64,000 nucleotides of DNA, taken from NCBI RefSeq assembly GCF_018343695.1, contig NZ_JAGYPJ010000001.1, forward strand, positions 1,561,001 to 1,625,000. Reading direction: 5' to 3'. Origin of the DNA: Lederbergia citrisecunda (GTDB taxonomy: Bacteria > Bacillota > Bacilli > Bacillales > Bacillaceae_C). A program made the translations under genes and the position numbers. Positions 35,370 to 44,599 of the stretch are shown here, one piece after another. Below the pieces are notes generated by a model, which worked only from the letters and a program-made list of their open reading frames with translations, did no database searches and had not been told where the DNA came from. How positions within the stretch are numbered: the stretch's first letter is position 1; each line of letters opens with the position of its first letter.

Positions 35370-35383
35370 ATTGGCATATAAGG

Positions 35384-35953
35384 CTATCGTATAGAGTTCT
35401 TATACAATGTAGATAATCTATTTTTCGACATGAATAAATATTTAGGCGCTTGTTTCATAAAAATATTCTTAAGCGACATATTTTGTTGCGAGAGAAGCGC
35501 AATTGGAAAAAAAGATACAAACTTAAACAATCGGTACATAGGATGAGTAATATCAACCACCTCAAAACCAAGGCGTTCACAGCCTTTATGTAGTAAGGTG
35601 ATACCGACAATCCCTTTTATCTTTTCAGAACAATAATGGTCCTGAATGTAAAATTCAACCCCTGATAAAGACTTTTGAACATACCGATAAATGATTTTCG
35701 CTTTTTTTAATTCACTCTCAATGTCTTTTAATTCTTTCAAGAGTCTTACATTATGCAGATGAATTTTTACCAAGATATCGTTTTTTTGGATTTCCGTCCC
35801 ATCTGATAGGACAATTTTTCGCCCTTTATATTTTGTCAGCCTGATCCTAAAAATATTCTGAGTTGACTCTTCATAAGCCACGTATGTGAGGCGCGTAAAA
35901 TGATAGTAAACAGGATCCAGAAAACTCCAAATTGAAATGAGGTAACTTCTCAT
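35384..35953 (-). CDS. ykoP: YkoP-like protein
   Basis: A 189-residue protein without clear catalytic motifs. MRSYLISIWSFLDPVYYHF at the N-terminus, GTEIQKNDILVKIHLHN in the middle and HYCSEKIKGIVGITLLHKG match the conserved YkoP family found beside YkoN and YkoQ. GGGAGGTG precedes the ATG. Convergent with the metallophosphoesterase gene. Its role is unknown, but the context suggests envelope lipid or sugar metabolism. Confidence 0.7.
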   Translation of the reverse strand: MRSYLISIWSFLDPVYYHFTRLTYVAYEESTQNIFRIRLTKYKGRKIVLSDGTEIQKNDILVKIHLHNVRLLKELKDIESELKKAKIIYRYVQKSLSGVEFYIQDHYCSEKIKGIVGITLLHKGCERLGFEVVDITHPMYRLFKFVSFFPIALLSQQNMSLKNIFMKQAPKYLFMSKNRLSTLYKNSIR

Positions 35954-36069
35954 CACTACTGCACCTCCCTTTTATACAACTTTTTTATTTTATTTTTTAT
36001 CGAAAGCTTAAAACTTATTTGTGGTAAAATTGGCCTGTCAACGATGTAATACTCGTAAAAACAAAGGAC

Positions 36070-36113
36070 AAAAAAAAGATAGATAAACAGGGAGTCTCCT
36101 CTGTTTATCTATC
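36070..36113 (-). terminator. Terminator of the CheW-like gene
   Basis: Perfect 13-base arms GATAGATAAACAG/CTGTTTATCTATC, with CTTTTTTTTG after the stem on the minus strand. Confidence 0.9.
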
Positions 36114-36163
36114 CATTTCATAAGAATTATTAAAAAAAGTTGTTTATCTTACTCAGTTAATTT

Positions 36164-36634
36164 TTATGCTTCTTGTTTTTGCTCATTTAAATAATCTTTA
36201 ATTTCTTTAACTCCCTCAAGGACTTCAAGCATACTAACCGGGTCAATCATCGTAATGATTCTATCCTCGAGATTGGCGATTGAAGAAAAGTATTTTGTTT
36301 TTTGATAAGCAACAAGTCCCATTTGCTGCAACGCGTTTTCAGGAATTTCCAAGATTTCCTTTGCTTCGTTTACGAGTAAAGAAAAAGATAGTTCCTCTGT
36401 TTGGATGACAATCATTCTGACTTCAGCATCATTTTCAATATGTCGATTATATAAAATATGACCAAGGTCAAGTACAGGAATTAATTCCCCTCTAGATTTT
36501 ACAACGCCTCTAATGTAAGCCGGTAAATGTGGTACTGGATTCACATCTTCATATTTCTCAATTGAAATAATAAAAGGGACAGGAATCGCATACTCCTCTT
36601 GACCTGCATTAAATACGATTGCAGTAACTGCCAT
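36164..36634 (-). CDS. Stand-alone CheW-domain protein
   Basis: A 156-residue protein consisting of a CheW-like domain (FNAGQEEYAIPVPFIISIEK, YIRGVVKSRGELIPVLDLG, MIVIQTEELSFSLLVNEAKE). CheW couples receptors to the CheA kinase. It sits alone here, away from chemotaxis genes, between ykoP and yqjE, with its own terminator. It may be a second adaptor or a CheV-like remnant without receiver domain; no receiver motif is present. Confidence 0.85.
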   Translation of the reverse strand: MAVTAIVFNAGQEEYAIPVPFIISIEKYEDVNPVPHLPAYIRGVVKSRGELIPVLDLGHILYNRHIENDAEVRMIVIQTEELSFSLLVNEAKEILEIPENALQQMGLVAYQKTKYFSSIANLEDRIITMIDPVSMLEVLEGVKEIKDYLNEQKQEA

Positions 36635-36670
36635 TTCATCTCACCTCACCTATAATAAATGTAATCTGAC

Positions 36671-37789
36671 TTAGCTGTTTGATACTTCCTCAACGATAGC
36701 TACTACCATTTCTGCTAATTTCACGAGCTCTTCTATCGGCATCCGCTCATTAGTTGTATGAATTTCTTCATATCCAACTGCAAGATTGACAGTAGGGATA
36801 TTAAAGCCGGCAATGACATTCGCATCGCTACCTCCCCCACTCTTTAGCAATTCTGGTGTACGGCCGATTTTCAGCGCTGCCTTTTTCGCTATTTCGACTA
36901 CTTCGTCACCATCAGAATATTTAAATCCGGGATACATAACTTCAATATCTACATCGGCAGAACCGCCCATTTCTTTAGCTGCTTCTTCAAATGCTTCCTT
37001 CATTTTTGCAGCTTGGGATTGCATTTTCTCGTTCACAAGTGATCTTGCTTCTGCCAATACGATCGCTTGGTCCGCTACGATGTTTGTCGCTTGGCCACCT
37101 TCAAAACGTCCAATATTTGCAGTCGTTTCATCATCAATACGGCCAAGTGGCATTCTAGCTACAGCCTTTGCAGCAATGGTAATAGCGGAAATCCCTTTTT
37201 CAGGTGCAACACCTGCATGTGCGGTTTTTCCATGAACAACTGCTTTAATTCTCGCCTGTGTTGGTGCAGCAACGATAATATTGCCAACTTTTCCATCGCT
37301 ATCAAGAGCAAAGCCATATTTTGCCTTAACGAGAGCAGAATCAAGAGCTTTTGCACCAACGAGGCCGGATTCTTCACCGACTGTAATGATAAATTGAATA
37401 TCGCCGTGGTCTATGTTTTGTTCCTTTAAAACTTTAATGGATTCTAATAACGCTGCAATTCCCGCTTTATCGTCAGCTCCAAGAATCGTTGTGCCATCAG
37501 TTACGACATACCCGTCCTTAATAGAGGGCTTAATTCCTTTACCAGGAACAACTGTATCCATGTGACAAGTAAAATAAATAGGTGTTGCGCGCTTATTACC
37601 TTTTAAAGTACAAATAAGGTTACCCGCTCCATGCCCCGTTTTTTCCTTCGTATCATCTTCAATAACTTCCACTTCTAATTGTTGAAACTTTTCCTTCAAT
37701 ACTTTTGCAATTTCGGATTCATTCTTTGTCTCTGAGTCGATTTGTACTAATTCAAGAAATTCATCTAATAGTCTTTGGTCGTTAATCAT
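36671..37789 (-). CDS. yqjE: M20-family peptidase YqjE (peptidase T-like)
   Basis: A 372-residue zinc aminopeptidase-type protein. Metal-binding motifs CHMDTVV, LGADDKAG, VGEESGLVG and ALDSDGKVG are intact, and a dimerisation domain with HGKTAHAGVAP lies between them. The family cleaves tripeptides or similar substrates; the exact substrate is unknown. It lies downstream of the yqjD-mce unit. Confidence 0.92.
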   Translation of the reverse strand: MINDQRLLDEFLELVQIDSETKNESEIAKVLKEKFQQLEVEVIEDDTKEKTGHGAGNLICTLKGNKRATPIYFTCHMDTVVPGKGIKPSIKDGYVVTDGTTILGADDKAGIAALLESIKVLKEQNIDHGDIQFIITVGEESGLVGAKALDSALVKAKYGFALDSDGKVGNIIVAAPTQARIKAVVHGKTAHAGVAPEKGISAITIAAKAVARMPLGRIDDETTANIGRFEGGQATNIVADQAIVLAEARSLVNEKMQSQAAKMKEAFEEAAKEMGGSADVDIEVMYPGFKYSDGDEVVEIAKKAALKIGRTPELLKSGGGSDANVIAGFNIPTVNLAVGYEEIHTTNERMPIEELVKLAEMVVAIVEEVSNS

Positions 37790-37825
37790 CTAAGTGTCCT
37801 CCAATTTTTCATTGTTGTTTAATAA

Positions 37826-37877
37826 GAGGGTGTTCGAAAAGTCCGGGAAAAATTTATCCTCCTTTCTGAACACTCTC
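37826..37877 (-). terminator. Possible terminator after yqjD
   Basis: Arms GAGGGTGTTC and GAACACTCTC enclose about 32 bases and begin at the yqjD stop codon. The following T-tract is poor, so it may only attenuate before yqjE. Confidence 0.5.
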
Positions 37878-39433
37878 TATAAAGGAATATTACCGTGTTT
37901 TTTATGAGGTCTTTCTTCCGTTTTAGTACGAAGCATATCGAGAGCTTGGATTAATTTTATTCTTGTTTCGCGCGGATCAATAATATCATCTACCATTCCC
38001 CGAGCAGCCGCAACATATGGATTTGCAACCGTTTCTCGATATTCTTCCATTTTCTCCACTCTTGTTTTTTCAGGATCGTCACTATTTGAAATATCACGAG
38101 CGAAGATAATATTTGCTGCTCCATGAGGTCCCATGACAGCAATCTCTGCATTTGGCCAAGCGAATACAAGATCTGCACCAATTGCTTTACTATTAAGTGC
38201 TACATAAGCACCTCCGTATGCTTTCCGTAAAATGACCGTGATTTTAGGAACGGTTGCTTCTGAATAAGCATATAAAATTTTGGCTCCATGCCTTATGATA
38301 CCGCCATGCTCCTGTTTAATACCAGGGAAAAAACCTGTAACATCTTCAAACGTAATAATCGGGATATTAAAAGCGTCACAAAAGCGGATGAATCGGGAAG
38401 CTTTATCCGATGAATCAATGTCAAGACTCCCAGCTATAAATTTTGGCTGATTACAAACGAGTCCAACTGATTCACCGCGAATTCTAGCAAATCCAACAAC
38501 AATATTTCTGGCAAACTCCTTATGTATTTCCATAAAAGAATGCTCATCTACTATTTGGTTAATAACGATTCTTACGTCATACGGTCTTACAGGATCAAAA
38601 GGGATTAGATCCAATATTTCTGGCCGTAAGTCATCTTCGCCATCCCAGTCTCCAATAGCTGGTTTTTCCCGATAATTTTGCGGTAGATAGTCCAAAAGAG
38701 TACGAACCATTGTTAACACCTCTTGTTCACTACTCCCCCTAAAATGGGCATTCCCACTTATCGTATTATGTACTTTTGACCCACCTAAATTCTCAGACGA
38801 AATTTTTTCACCGGTTACCGTTTCAATCACTTTAGGTCCGGTAATAAACATTTGGCTAGTATGATCTACCATAAATACAAAATCTGTAATCGCAGGCGAA
38901 TAGACGGCACCTCCAGCACAAGGTCCCATAATAACCGAAATTTGAGGAATGACTCCAGAATAAATAGCATTACGATAAAAAACATGCCCATATCCATCTA
39001 AGGACACAACGCCTTCTTGTATTCTTGCACCACCAGAATCATTAAGACCGATAAAAGGAGCACCGTTTTTTACAGCAAGATCCATCGTTTTTGCAATTTT
39101 TTCTGCATGCATTTCACCTAATGCACCGCCAAATACGGTAAAATCTTGTGAAAATAAAAAAATGAGCCTACCATTTATTTTACCATAACCGGTTACCACC
39201 CCATCTCCCGGATGCTTCACATTTTCTAAACCGAAATCTGTTGAGCGATGTTCAATAAATGGATTAAGTTCGACGAACGAGCCGGGATCTAACAGAAGAT
39301 CTATCCGTTCCCTTGCAGTCAGCTTCCCTTTTTCATGTTGTTTACGAATCCTGTCATCCCCACCACCAAGCTCTGCTTTTCTTTTTCGATCGTATAGGTC
39401 ATTGAGTTTTTCGTAAATATCAGTCACTGTCAT
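37877..39433 (-). CDS. yqjD: Propionyl-/acyl-CoA carboxylase carboxyltransferase (beta) subunit YqjD
   Basis: A 518-residue carboxyltransferase with two crotonase-fold domains. GGARIQEGVVSLDGYG forms the N-terminal oxyanion region, MGPCAGGAVYSPAITDF the biotin-side pocket, and AYGGAYVALNSKAIGADL with MGPHGAANIIF the acyl-CoA side. It transfers CO2 from carboxybiotin to propionyl-CoA, making methylmalonyl-CoA. Its start overlaps the epimerase gene by 14 bases, which supports propionyl-CoA as substrate. The biotin carboxylase/BCCP subunit is not in the window. Confidence 0.93.
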   Translation of the reverse strand: MTVTDIYEKLNDLYDRKRKAELGGGDDRIRKQHEKGKLTARERIDLLLDPGSFVELNPFIEHRSTDFGLENVKHPGDGVVTGYGKINGRLIFLFSQDFTVFGGALGEMHAEKIAKTMDLAVKNGAPFIGLNDSGGARIQEGVVSLDGYGHVFYRNAIYSGVIPQISVIMGPCAGGAVYSPAITDFVFMVDHTSQMFITGPKVIETVTGEKISSENLGGSKVHNTISGNAHFRGSSEQEVLTMVRTLLDYLPQNYREKPAIGDWDGEDDLRPEILDLIPFDPVRPYDVRIVINQIVDEHSFMEIHKEFARNIVVGFARIRGESVGLVCNQPKFIAGSLDIDSSDKASRFIRFCDAFNIPIITFEDVTGFFPGIKQEHGGIIRHGAKILYAYSEATVPKITVILRKAYGGAYVALNSKAIGADLVFAWPNAEIAVMGPHGAANIIFARDISNSDDPEKTRVEKMEEYRETVANPYVAAARGMVDDIIDPRETRIKLIQALDMLRTKTEERPHKKHGNIPL

Positions 39434-39842
39434 TCTCCTTCAGTGGCTTTTTTTCACAAATCTCGTACAATACACCGTGTGTAGATTTTGGATGGATAAA
39501 AGCGATCATGGCACCGGCTGCTCCTTCTTTTGGTACATCATTTAGCATTTGAATGCCATTTTTTTTAAGATCGGAAATTCGTTTCTCAATAGAATCTACT
39601 TTTAATGCTAGATGATGAATACCTTCACCGCGTTTTTCAATAAATTTTGCTATGGAGCTATTTGAACTGGTCGCTTCTAATAATTCTATCCTAACATTAG
39701 ATGCATCTAAAAAGGCAACATTAACATGTTCGGATGGGACGTTTTCAATTGCTGTACATGTAAAGCCAAGTATATTCTCATAGAAGGGAAGAGTTTCTTT
39801 TAATGACCGAACAGCTATACCAATGTGATCTACTTTTTTCAT
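39420..39842 (-). CDS. mce: Methylmalonyl-CoA epimerase
   Basis: A 140-residue VOC/glyoxalase-fold enzyme that interconverts (S)- and (R)-methylmalonyl-CoA. The metal ligands appear in DHIGIAV, HHLALKV and the C-terminal GVLYEICE. Its place immediately upstream of and overlapping yqjD, and near mutAB, supports the assignment over a lactoylglutathione lyase. The ATG at 39842 has GGAGG upstream. It corresponds to B. subtilis yqjC by position. Confidence 0.93.
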   Translation of the reverse strand: MKKVDHIGIAVRSLKETLPFYENILGFTCTAIENVPSEHVNVAFLDASNVRIELLEATSSNSSIAKFIEKRGEGIHHLALKVDSIEKRISDLKKNGIQMLNDVPKEGAAGAMIAFIHPKSTHGVLYEICEKKPLKENDSD

Positions 39843-39935
39843 AAAAACCTCCAAAGTTTACAGTTTTGAAAGTCTATATTATCTTCGACATTTCCCCCCA
39901 CCAATCCTGCTTATCCTTTTCTAACAATACAAGGA

Positions 39936-39964
39936 TTGTATCAGGAGCGATTTCGAGATAAAAT
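39936..39964 (+). promoter_or_regulatory. Putative promoter of prli42
   Basis: TTGTAT and TAAAAT with a 17-base spacer, about 35 bases before the TTG start of the miniprotein gene. No sigma-B type GGGTAT element was obvious. Confidence 0.5.
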
Positions 39965-39999
39965 AATAGTAAATACGTTTGATCTAGGGGTGTATTTAA

Positions 40000-40092
40000 T
40001 TGTCCAATAAAAAAATTCAACGAATTATCGTTTATGTTATGCTCTTCTCCATGATTGTCACTACTATTTTGGCCGGACTATCTTTTTTATAA
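40000..40092 (+). CDS. prli42: Prli42-like stressosome-anchoring miniprotein
   Basis: A 30-residue protein: basic N-terminus SNKKIQR followed by one membrane helix IIVYVMLFSMIVTTILAGLS and FL. It closely resembles Listeria Prli42, a miniprotein that tethers the stressosome to the membrane and is conserved in many Firmicutes. Translation starts at TTG, seven bases after AGGGGTG; a promoter and a strong terminator bracket the gene. It lies beside yqjB and brxB, where I recall it in other Bacillaceae. The assignment is by similarity and context. Confidence 0.8.
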   Translation: MSNKKIQRIIVYVMLFSMIVTTILAGLSFL

Positions 40093-40162
40093 GTAAAAAA
40101 TCGCAATCCTTAGGAATTGATGAAAGATCAACAGTAAACTATTAAAGTTAAAATATAATACA

Positions 40163-40206
40163 AAGGTGAGGTTCCTCAAATTATTGGAGGAAGCCTCACC
40201 TTTTTT
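40163..40206. terminator. Bidirectional terminator between prli42 and yqjB
   Basis: Stem AAGGTGAGG-CCTC/GAGG-CCTCACCTT flanked by A and T runs, between converging genes. Confidence 0.85.
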
Positions 40207-40714
40207 ACATAACTCCTATTTCATATGCCAAGCTTTTAAAGGATTGGCCGGAATTAACAATAAGAATCTTTGTTCCGACTGGAATGTAATCATATAAAAC
40301 TTCTAGTTGATTTTTCGGTAGTCGTATACAGCCCTCAGAAATATATTTTCCAATGGAGAAAGGATTATTGGTTCCATGCAATCCATAAATTCTTCCATCC
40401 GTCCCAAAAGCGTCAAATCCAATCCATCTTGTTCCTAACGGATTTTGCGGTTCCCCACCAGGTATATTCGCTTTACGATAGTATGGATTTTTCGCCTTCA
40501 CTTTTACGGTGAATAAGCCTTCAGGCGTCATTTCATTCGTTTTTCCAGTTGCCACTTTTGTAACTAGTTGAACTTTCCCATCATTGATCCATGCAAGCTC
40601 ATTTGTACTCTTGTTAATGATAACAAGAGTATCTCCTGGCAACACTTCTCTATCAAATGGCCAAAATGGTGAACCAACAATAAGAAGAAGGGTTAAAAAT
40701 AGCTGCATTTGCAT
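40205..40714 (-). CDS. yqjB: L,D-transpeptidase (YkuD domain)
   Basis: A 169-residue exported protein with a short signal peptide (MQMQLFLTLLLIVGSPF). The YkuD catalytic motif is complete, HGTNNPFSIGKYISEGCIR, with the nucleophilic cysteine in SEGCIR. It should form 3-3 peptidoglycan cross-links or attach proteins to the wall. Position next to brxB and the yqj cluster matches B. subtilis YqjB. No LysM domain is present. Confidence 0.9.
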   Translation of the reverse strand: MQMQLFLTLLLIVGSPFWPFDREVLPGDTLVIINKSTNELAWINDGKVQLVTKVATGKTNEMTPEGLFTVKVKAKNPYYRKANIPGGEPQNPLGTRWIGFDAFGTDGRIYGLHGTNNPFSIGKYISEGCIRLPKNQLEVLYDYIPVGTKILIVNSGQSFKSLAYEIGVM

Positions 40715-40803
40715 CTTCCTTTTCCTTTATTTTATGAAAAAGGATGAGTTTCATACAAAAATACCCTATAAGAGTCGAATGACTTCTTATAGGGTAAAAG
40801 GTT

Positions 40804-41241
40804 TTATACTTCTTCACAATATTGCTCAAAGTATTGCTGAAGCTTATTGACAACTGACATTGGATCATGTCCTTCAATTTCATGACGCTCAATCATCGTA
40901 CAAATTTTCCCATCCTTTAATAGAGCAAACGATGGGGATGAAGGTGGATAATCAGTAAAAAAGCCGCGCGCCTTTGCAGTAGCTTCCTTATCTTGACCTG
41001 CAAAAACTGTGACAAGATTATCCGGACGCTTGTCATAATGGACCGAATGTGCAGCAGCAGGTCGTGCGATACCTCCTGCACAACCACAAACAGAATTAAT
41101 CATAACGAGGGTTGTTCCTTTTTTATCAAAAGCTGCTTCCACTTCTTCCGGTGTAGTCAATTGCGTATAGCCAGCTCTTTCCATATCCTCGCGTGCTTGC
41201 TTTACAATATCATTCATATATAAATTAAAATCGATATTCAT
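40804..41241 (-). CDS. brxB: Bacilliredoxin BrxB (YqiW)
   Basis: A 145-residue thioredoxin-like protein with the CGC active site in [13 protein letters not shown]. Bacilliredoxins remove bacillithiol from mixed disulfides on proteins after oxidative stress, so the strain probably makes bacillithiol. The end [17 protein letters not shown] is typical of the family. The ATG at 41241 has AAGGAG upstream; the upstream extension to 41301 was rejected. Confidence 0.95.
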   Translation of the reverse strand: MNIDFNLYMNDIVKQAREDMERAGYTQLTTPEEVEAAFDKKGTTLVMINSVCGCAGGIARPAAAHSVHYDKRPDNLVTVFAGQDKEATAKARGFFTDYPPSSPSFALLKDGKICTMIERHEIEGHDPMSVVNKLQQYFEQYCEEV

Positions 41242-41359
41242 TTTTTCCACTCCTTTTTTATAGCTACCGATATCATAGCAATATTTCATACTGTATTTCA
41301 AATAATATATTTTTAAAAATTAATGGTTTAATTTTTTGAGAACTGGGTAAAATGAGACT

Positions 41360-41426
41360 ACATCTAGATCCATACCCCTAAACTCCCTAGATGTTTTTGG
41401 ACAGCAAGCTTAGCTGTCCTTTTTTT
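41360..41426 (+). terminator. Double hairpin with T-tract on the plus strand at the meaB 3' end
   Basis: ACATCTAG/CTAGATGT (41360-41394) is followed by GGACAGC, a seven-base loop and GCTGTCC with seven T on the plus strand (41399-41426). The meaB stop codon lies in the second loop. On the minus strand no T-tract follows, so the intrinsic terminator points away from meaB transcription. Confidence 0.6.
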
Positions 41427-42435
41427 TATATTTTAAAAAGAGTGAATCCACAGCATCTGGTACTGTCTCAAGATCATTCATCACATTATATTCAATCTCA
41501 GGTAACATCTCTTGAACAATTTTATTTGAAAAAAAGTTAATTTCTAATCGTTCTCTTATTAAAGAAAATAGCCAATCTCTTATTTGCATTTGCCTGCGCT
41601 CTTTAAACACTGAAGAAGATTGTGTCTCTTCAATAAACTCCTGAATCTTCCTCCATACTTGATCAATACCATGACTGGTTATTGATGAACACATAATGGC
41701 TTTTGTCTTCCACCCAATCGTTGCAGGTTGAATAAAATGTAAAATTTGATTGTATTCACGCATCGTTTTTTTCGCTTCGTTAAGATTCTCACCATCCGCT
41801 TTATGAACTACAATCAAATCTACGAGCTCCAATATTCCTTTCTTCATTCCTTGCAATTCGTCTCCCGCACCGGTTAATACAAGCAATAAATAGAAATCGA
41901 CCATGTCTCTAACAAAGGATTCACTTTGTCCAACACCTACAGTTTCAACGATGATGACATTAAATCCTGCCGCTTCACAAGCCAAGATCACTTCCCTTGT
42001 TTTCGAATGAACGCCACCGGGCACACCTCCTGAAGGAGAAGGACGGATAAACGCATTTGGATGTTTAGCTAGTTTTTCCATCCTTGTTTTATCCCCGAGA
42101 ATACTTCCACCATTAATTGTCGAACTAGGATCCACTGCTAGGACCGCGACTCGGTAACCTTGCTCACACAATAAATGTCCAAATGTTTCTATGAATGTGC
42201 TTTTCCCTGCTCCAGGCACACCTGTCACACCGATTCTAATAGACTTTCCGGAAAGAGGTAAAAGTTCTTGTAAAATGGTCCGTGATTGTTCTTGATGGCG
42301 TATAGCACTACTCTCAAGTAATGTTATCACTTTAGCTAATACTGACCTATCTTTGTTCAATACTCCTTGAATCATTTCTTCAGAGATTCCTTCATTCCTT
42401 ACCCGTTTGACAAACTTCCGCTTCTTTTTATCCAT
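41410..42435 (-). CDS. meaB: MeaB, G3E GTPase chaperone of methylmalonyl-CoA mutase
   Basis: A 341-residue GTPase that protects and reloads adenosylcobalamin in methylmalonyl-CoA mutase. The P-loop GVPGAGKST is intact, and ILGDKTRME and ETVGVGQSE are typical. The guanine-specificity motif reads HKAD instead of NKAD (His at residue 211). A C-terminal helical arm mediates dimerisation. It overlaps the mutB stop by eight bases, forming a mutA-mutB-meaB operon. Confidence 0.94.
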   Translation of the reverse strand: MDKKKRKFVKRVRNEGISEEMIQGVLNKDRSVLAKVITLLESSAIRHQEQSRTILQELLPLSGKSIRIGVTGVPGAGKSTFIETFGHLLCEQGYRVAVLAVDPSSTINGGSILGDKTRMEKLAKHPNAFIRPSPSGGVPGGVHSKTREVILACEAAGFNVIIVETVGVGQSESFVRDMVDFYLLLVLTGAGDELQGMKKGILELVDLIVVHKADGENLNEAKKTMREYNQILHFIQPATIGWKTKAIMCSSITSHGIDQVWRKIQEFIEETQSSSVFKERRQMQIRDWLFSLIRERLEINFFSNKIVQEMLPEIEYNVMNDLETVPDAVDSLFLKYKKKDS

Positions 42436-44599
42436 CGGTTATGGCCTCTTCTTCATATCCGAGTCGATCATATATTTCTTCTATTACTTTTTGAGCAGCT
42501 AATGGAATAACTGTACCTGGACCAAAAATCGCAGAAACACCTTTTTCCTTTAGAAATTCATAATCTTGAGCAGGAATGACTCCACCAACAACAACGATAA
42601 TATCATCTCGATTAATAGCATTTAGTGCGTTCAATAATTTTGGGACAAGCTTTTTATGCCCCGCCGCCAGTGAACTTACACCAATTACGTGGACATCATT
42701 TTCAGCGGCTTGTTTTGCCGTTTCTTCAGGCTTTTGAAAAAGGGGGCCGATATCTACGTCAAAGCCTAAATCGGCAAAAGCGGTCGCAATTACTTTTGCA
42801 CCTCGATCATGACCATCCTGCCCCATTTTCGCAATGAGAATCCTTGGACGTCTTCCTTCATTTTCTAAAAATTCATTTGTCATTTCTTTTACAATCAAAA
42901 TTTCTTTATCATCCGTAAAATTAGAGCTATACACTCCATTTACAGTGCGAGTAAGCGCTTTATGCCTGCCGCTTATTTTCTCAATTGCTTCAGATATTTC
43001 TCCAAGCGTCGCACGACATTTCGCTGCTTTTATTGCAAGTTCTAATAAATTTTTTTCGGGACTTGCAGCTCCCACGGTCAATGCATCAAGTGCAGTACGT
43101 ACTTCGCTTTCGTTGCGGTTTGCTTTAAGCATTTTTATACGCTCAATTTGTTTTTGACGAACCGCTTCATTGTCGATATCTAATATTTCAATTTGTGCGT
43201 CTTCATTAATTTTATAACGATTAACTCCAATAATCGTCTCTTTATTAGAATCAATATGTGCTTGTTTTCGCGCAGCGGCTTCTTCAATCCGCAGCTTAGG
43301 TAACCCTGTTTCAATTGCTTTAGCCATACCACCAATCTCTTCAATTTCCTTGATATGTTTCCAAGCACGGTCCATTATATCGTTGGTCAATGACTCTACA
43401 TAATATGAACCGCCCCATGGATCAATTACATCTGTAATCCCCGTTTCCTCTTGCAAAAAAATTTGCGTGTTTCTAGCGATACGTGCAGAAAAATCCGTTG
43501 GCAAAGCAATGGCTTCATCAAGTGCATTCGTATGCAAGGATTGTGTATGTCCCATTGCCGCTGCATGTGCTTCTATTAAGGTTCGCACGATATTGTTGTA
43601 TGGATCTTGTTCCGTCAAGCTCCATCCAGATGTTTGACTATGCGTTCGTAATGCAAGTGACTTAGGATTATTGGGTCCGAACTTACTTAATAGACTTGCC
43701 CACATTTTTCTAGCAGCACGAAGCTTCGCCACTTCCATAAAATAATTCATTCCAATTCCCCAAAAGAAAGAGAGCCTCGGCGCAAAATCATCAATTTTAA
43801 TACCAGCCTTTAAACCTGTTCTGACGTATTCCAAACCGTTCGCTAGTGTATACGCAAGCTCCAAGTCAGCCGGTGCCCCAGCTTCTTGCATATGGTAGCC
43901 GGAAATTGAAATGCTGTTAAATTTCGGCATATAAGTGGACGTATATTGAAAAATATCTTTTATTATTCGCATCGACATATCCGGAGGATAAATATACGTA
44001 TTACGTACCATATATTCTTTTAAAATATCATTTTGTATCGTTCCTGATAGCTGAGCTTGTTTTACACCTTGCTCTTCTGCAGCTACGATAAAAAAAGCCA
44101 TAATTGGGATTACAGCACCATTCATCGTCATAGAAACAGACATTTGATCAAGGGGAATTCCTTCAAATAATATTTTCATATCCAATACTGAATCAATCGC
44201 AACACCAGCTTTTCCAACATCTCCATCAACTCTTGGATGATCAGAATCGTAACCTCTATGCGTAGCCAAATCAAATGCGACGGATAATCCTTTTTGCCCA
44301 TTTGCAAGGTTGCGTCTATAAAAAGCATTGCTTTCTTCAGCAGTAGAATATCCTGCATATTGGCGGATTGTCCACGGTCTACTTACATACATAGTGGCAT
44401 ACGGACCTCGAGTAAATGGCGGGAGCCCAGGCATATCATTAAGATGATCCAATTTTTCTACATCAATTTTAGTATATAAAGATTTAACACGTATTTTTTC
44501 ATTTGTTTCAAAGAATGATAAATGCTGCGGCTGATTTTTTTTAAAATGATCTTTAAAATCAAATGGATGAATCATTTGAAAATCGGGTTTATTTTCCAT
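42428..44599 (-). CDS. mutB: Methylmalonyl-CoA mutase large (catalytic) subunit
   Basis: A 723-residue B12-dependent mutase that converts (R)-methylmalonyl-CoA to succinyl-CoA. The TIM-barrel part begins [20 protein letters not shown] and includes [19 protein letters not shown]. The C-terminal cobalamin-binding domain has the DGHDRGAK motif (DxHxxG) supplying the lower-axial histidine, plus the nucleotide-loop GGVIP. Its start codon overlaps the mutA stop by one base (TAATG), so both subunits are made together. Confidence 0.97.
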   Translation of the reverse strand: MENKPDFQMIHPFDFKDHFKKNQPQHLSFFETNEKIRVKSLYTKIDVEKLDHLNDMPGLPPFTRGPYATMYVSRPWTIRQYAGYSTAEESNAFYRRNLANGQKGLSVAFDLATHRGYDSDHPRVDGDVGKAGVAIDSVLDMKILFEGIPLDQMSVSMTMNGAVIPIMAFFIVAAEEQGVKQAQLSGTIQNDILKEYMVRNTYIYPPDMSMRIIKDIFQYTSTYMPKFNSISISGYHMQEAGAPADLELAYTLANGLEYVRTGLKAGIKIDDFAPRLSFFWGIGMNYFMEVAKLRAARKMWASLLSKFGPNNPKSLALRTHSQTSGWSLTEQDPYNNIVRTLIEAHAAAMGHTQSLHTNALDEAIALPTDFSARIARNTQIFLQEETGITDVIDPWGGSYYVESLTNDIMDRAWKHIKEIEEIGGMAKAIETGLPKLRIEEAAARKQAHIDSNKETIIGVNRYKINEDAQIEILDIDNEAVRQKQIERIKMLKANRNESEVRTALDALTVGAASPEKNLLELAIKAAKCRATLGEISEAIEKISGRHKALTRTVNGVYSSNFTDDKEILIVKEMTNEFLENEGRRPRILIAKMGQDGHDRGAKVIATAFADLGFDVDIGPLFQKPEETAKQAAENDVHVIGVSSLAAGHKKLVPKLLNALNAINRDDIIVVVGGVIPAQDYEFLKEKGVSAIFGPGTVIPLAAQKVIEEIYDRLGYEEEAITDG

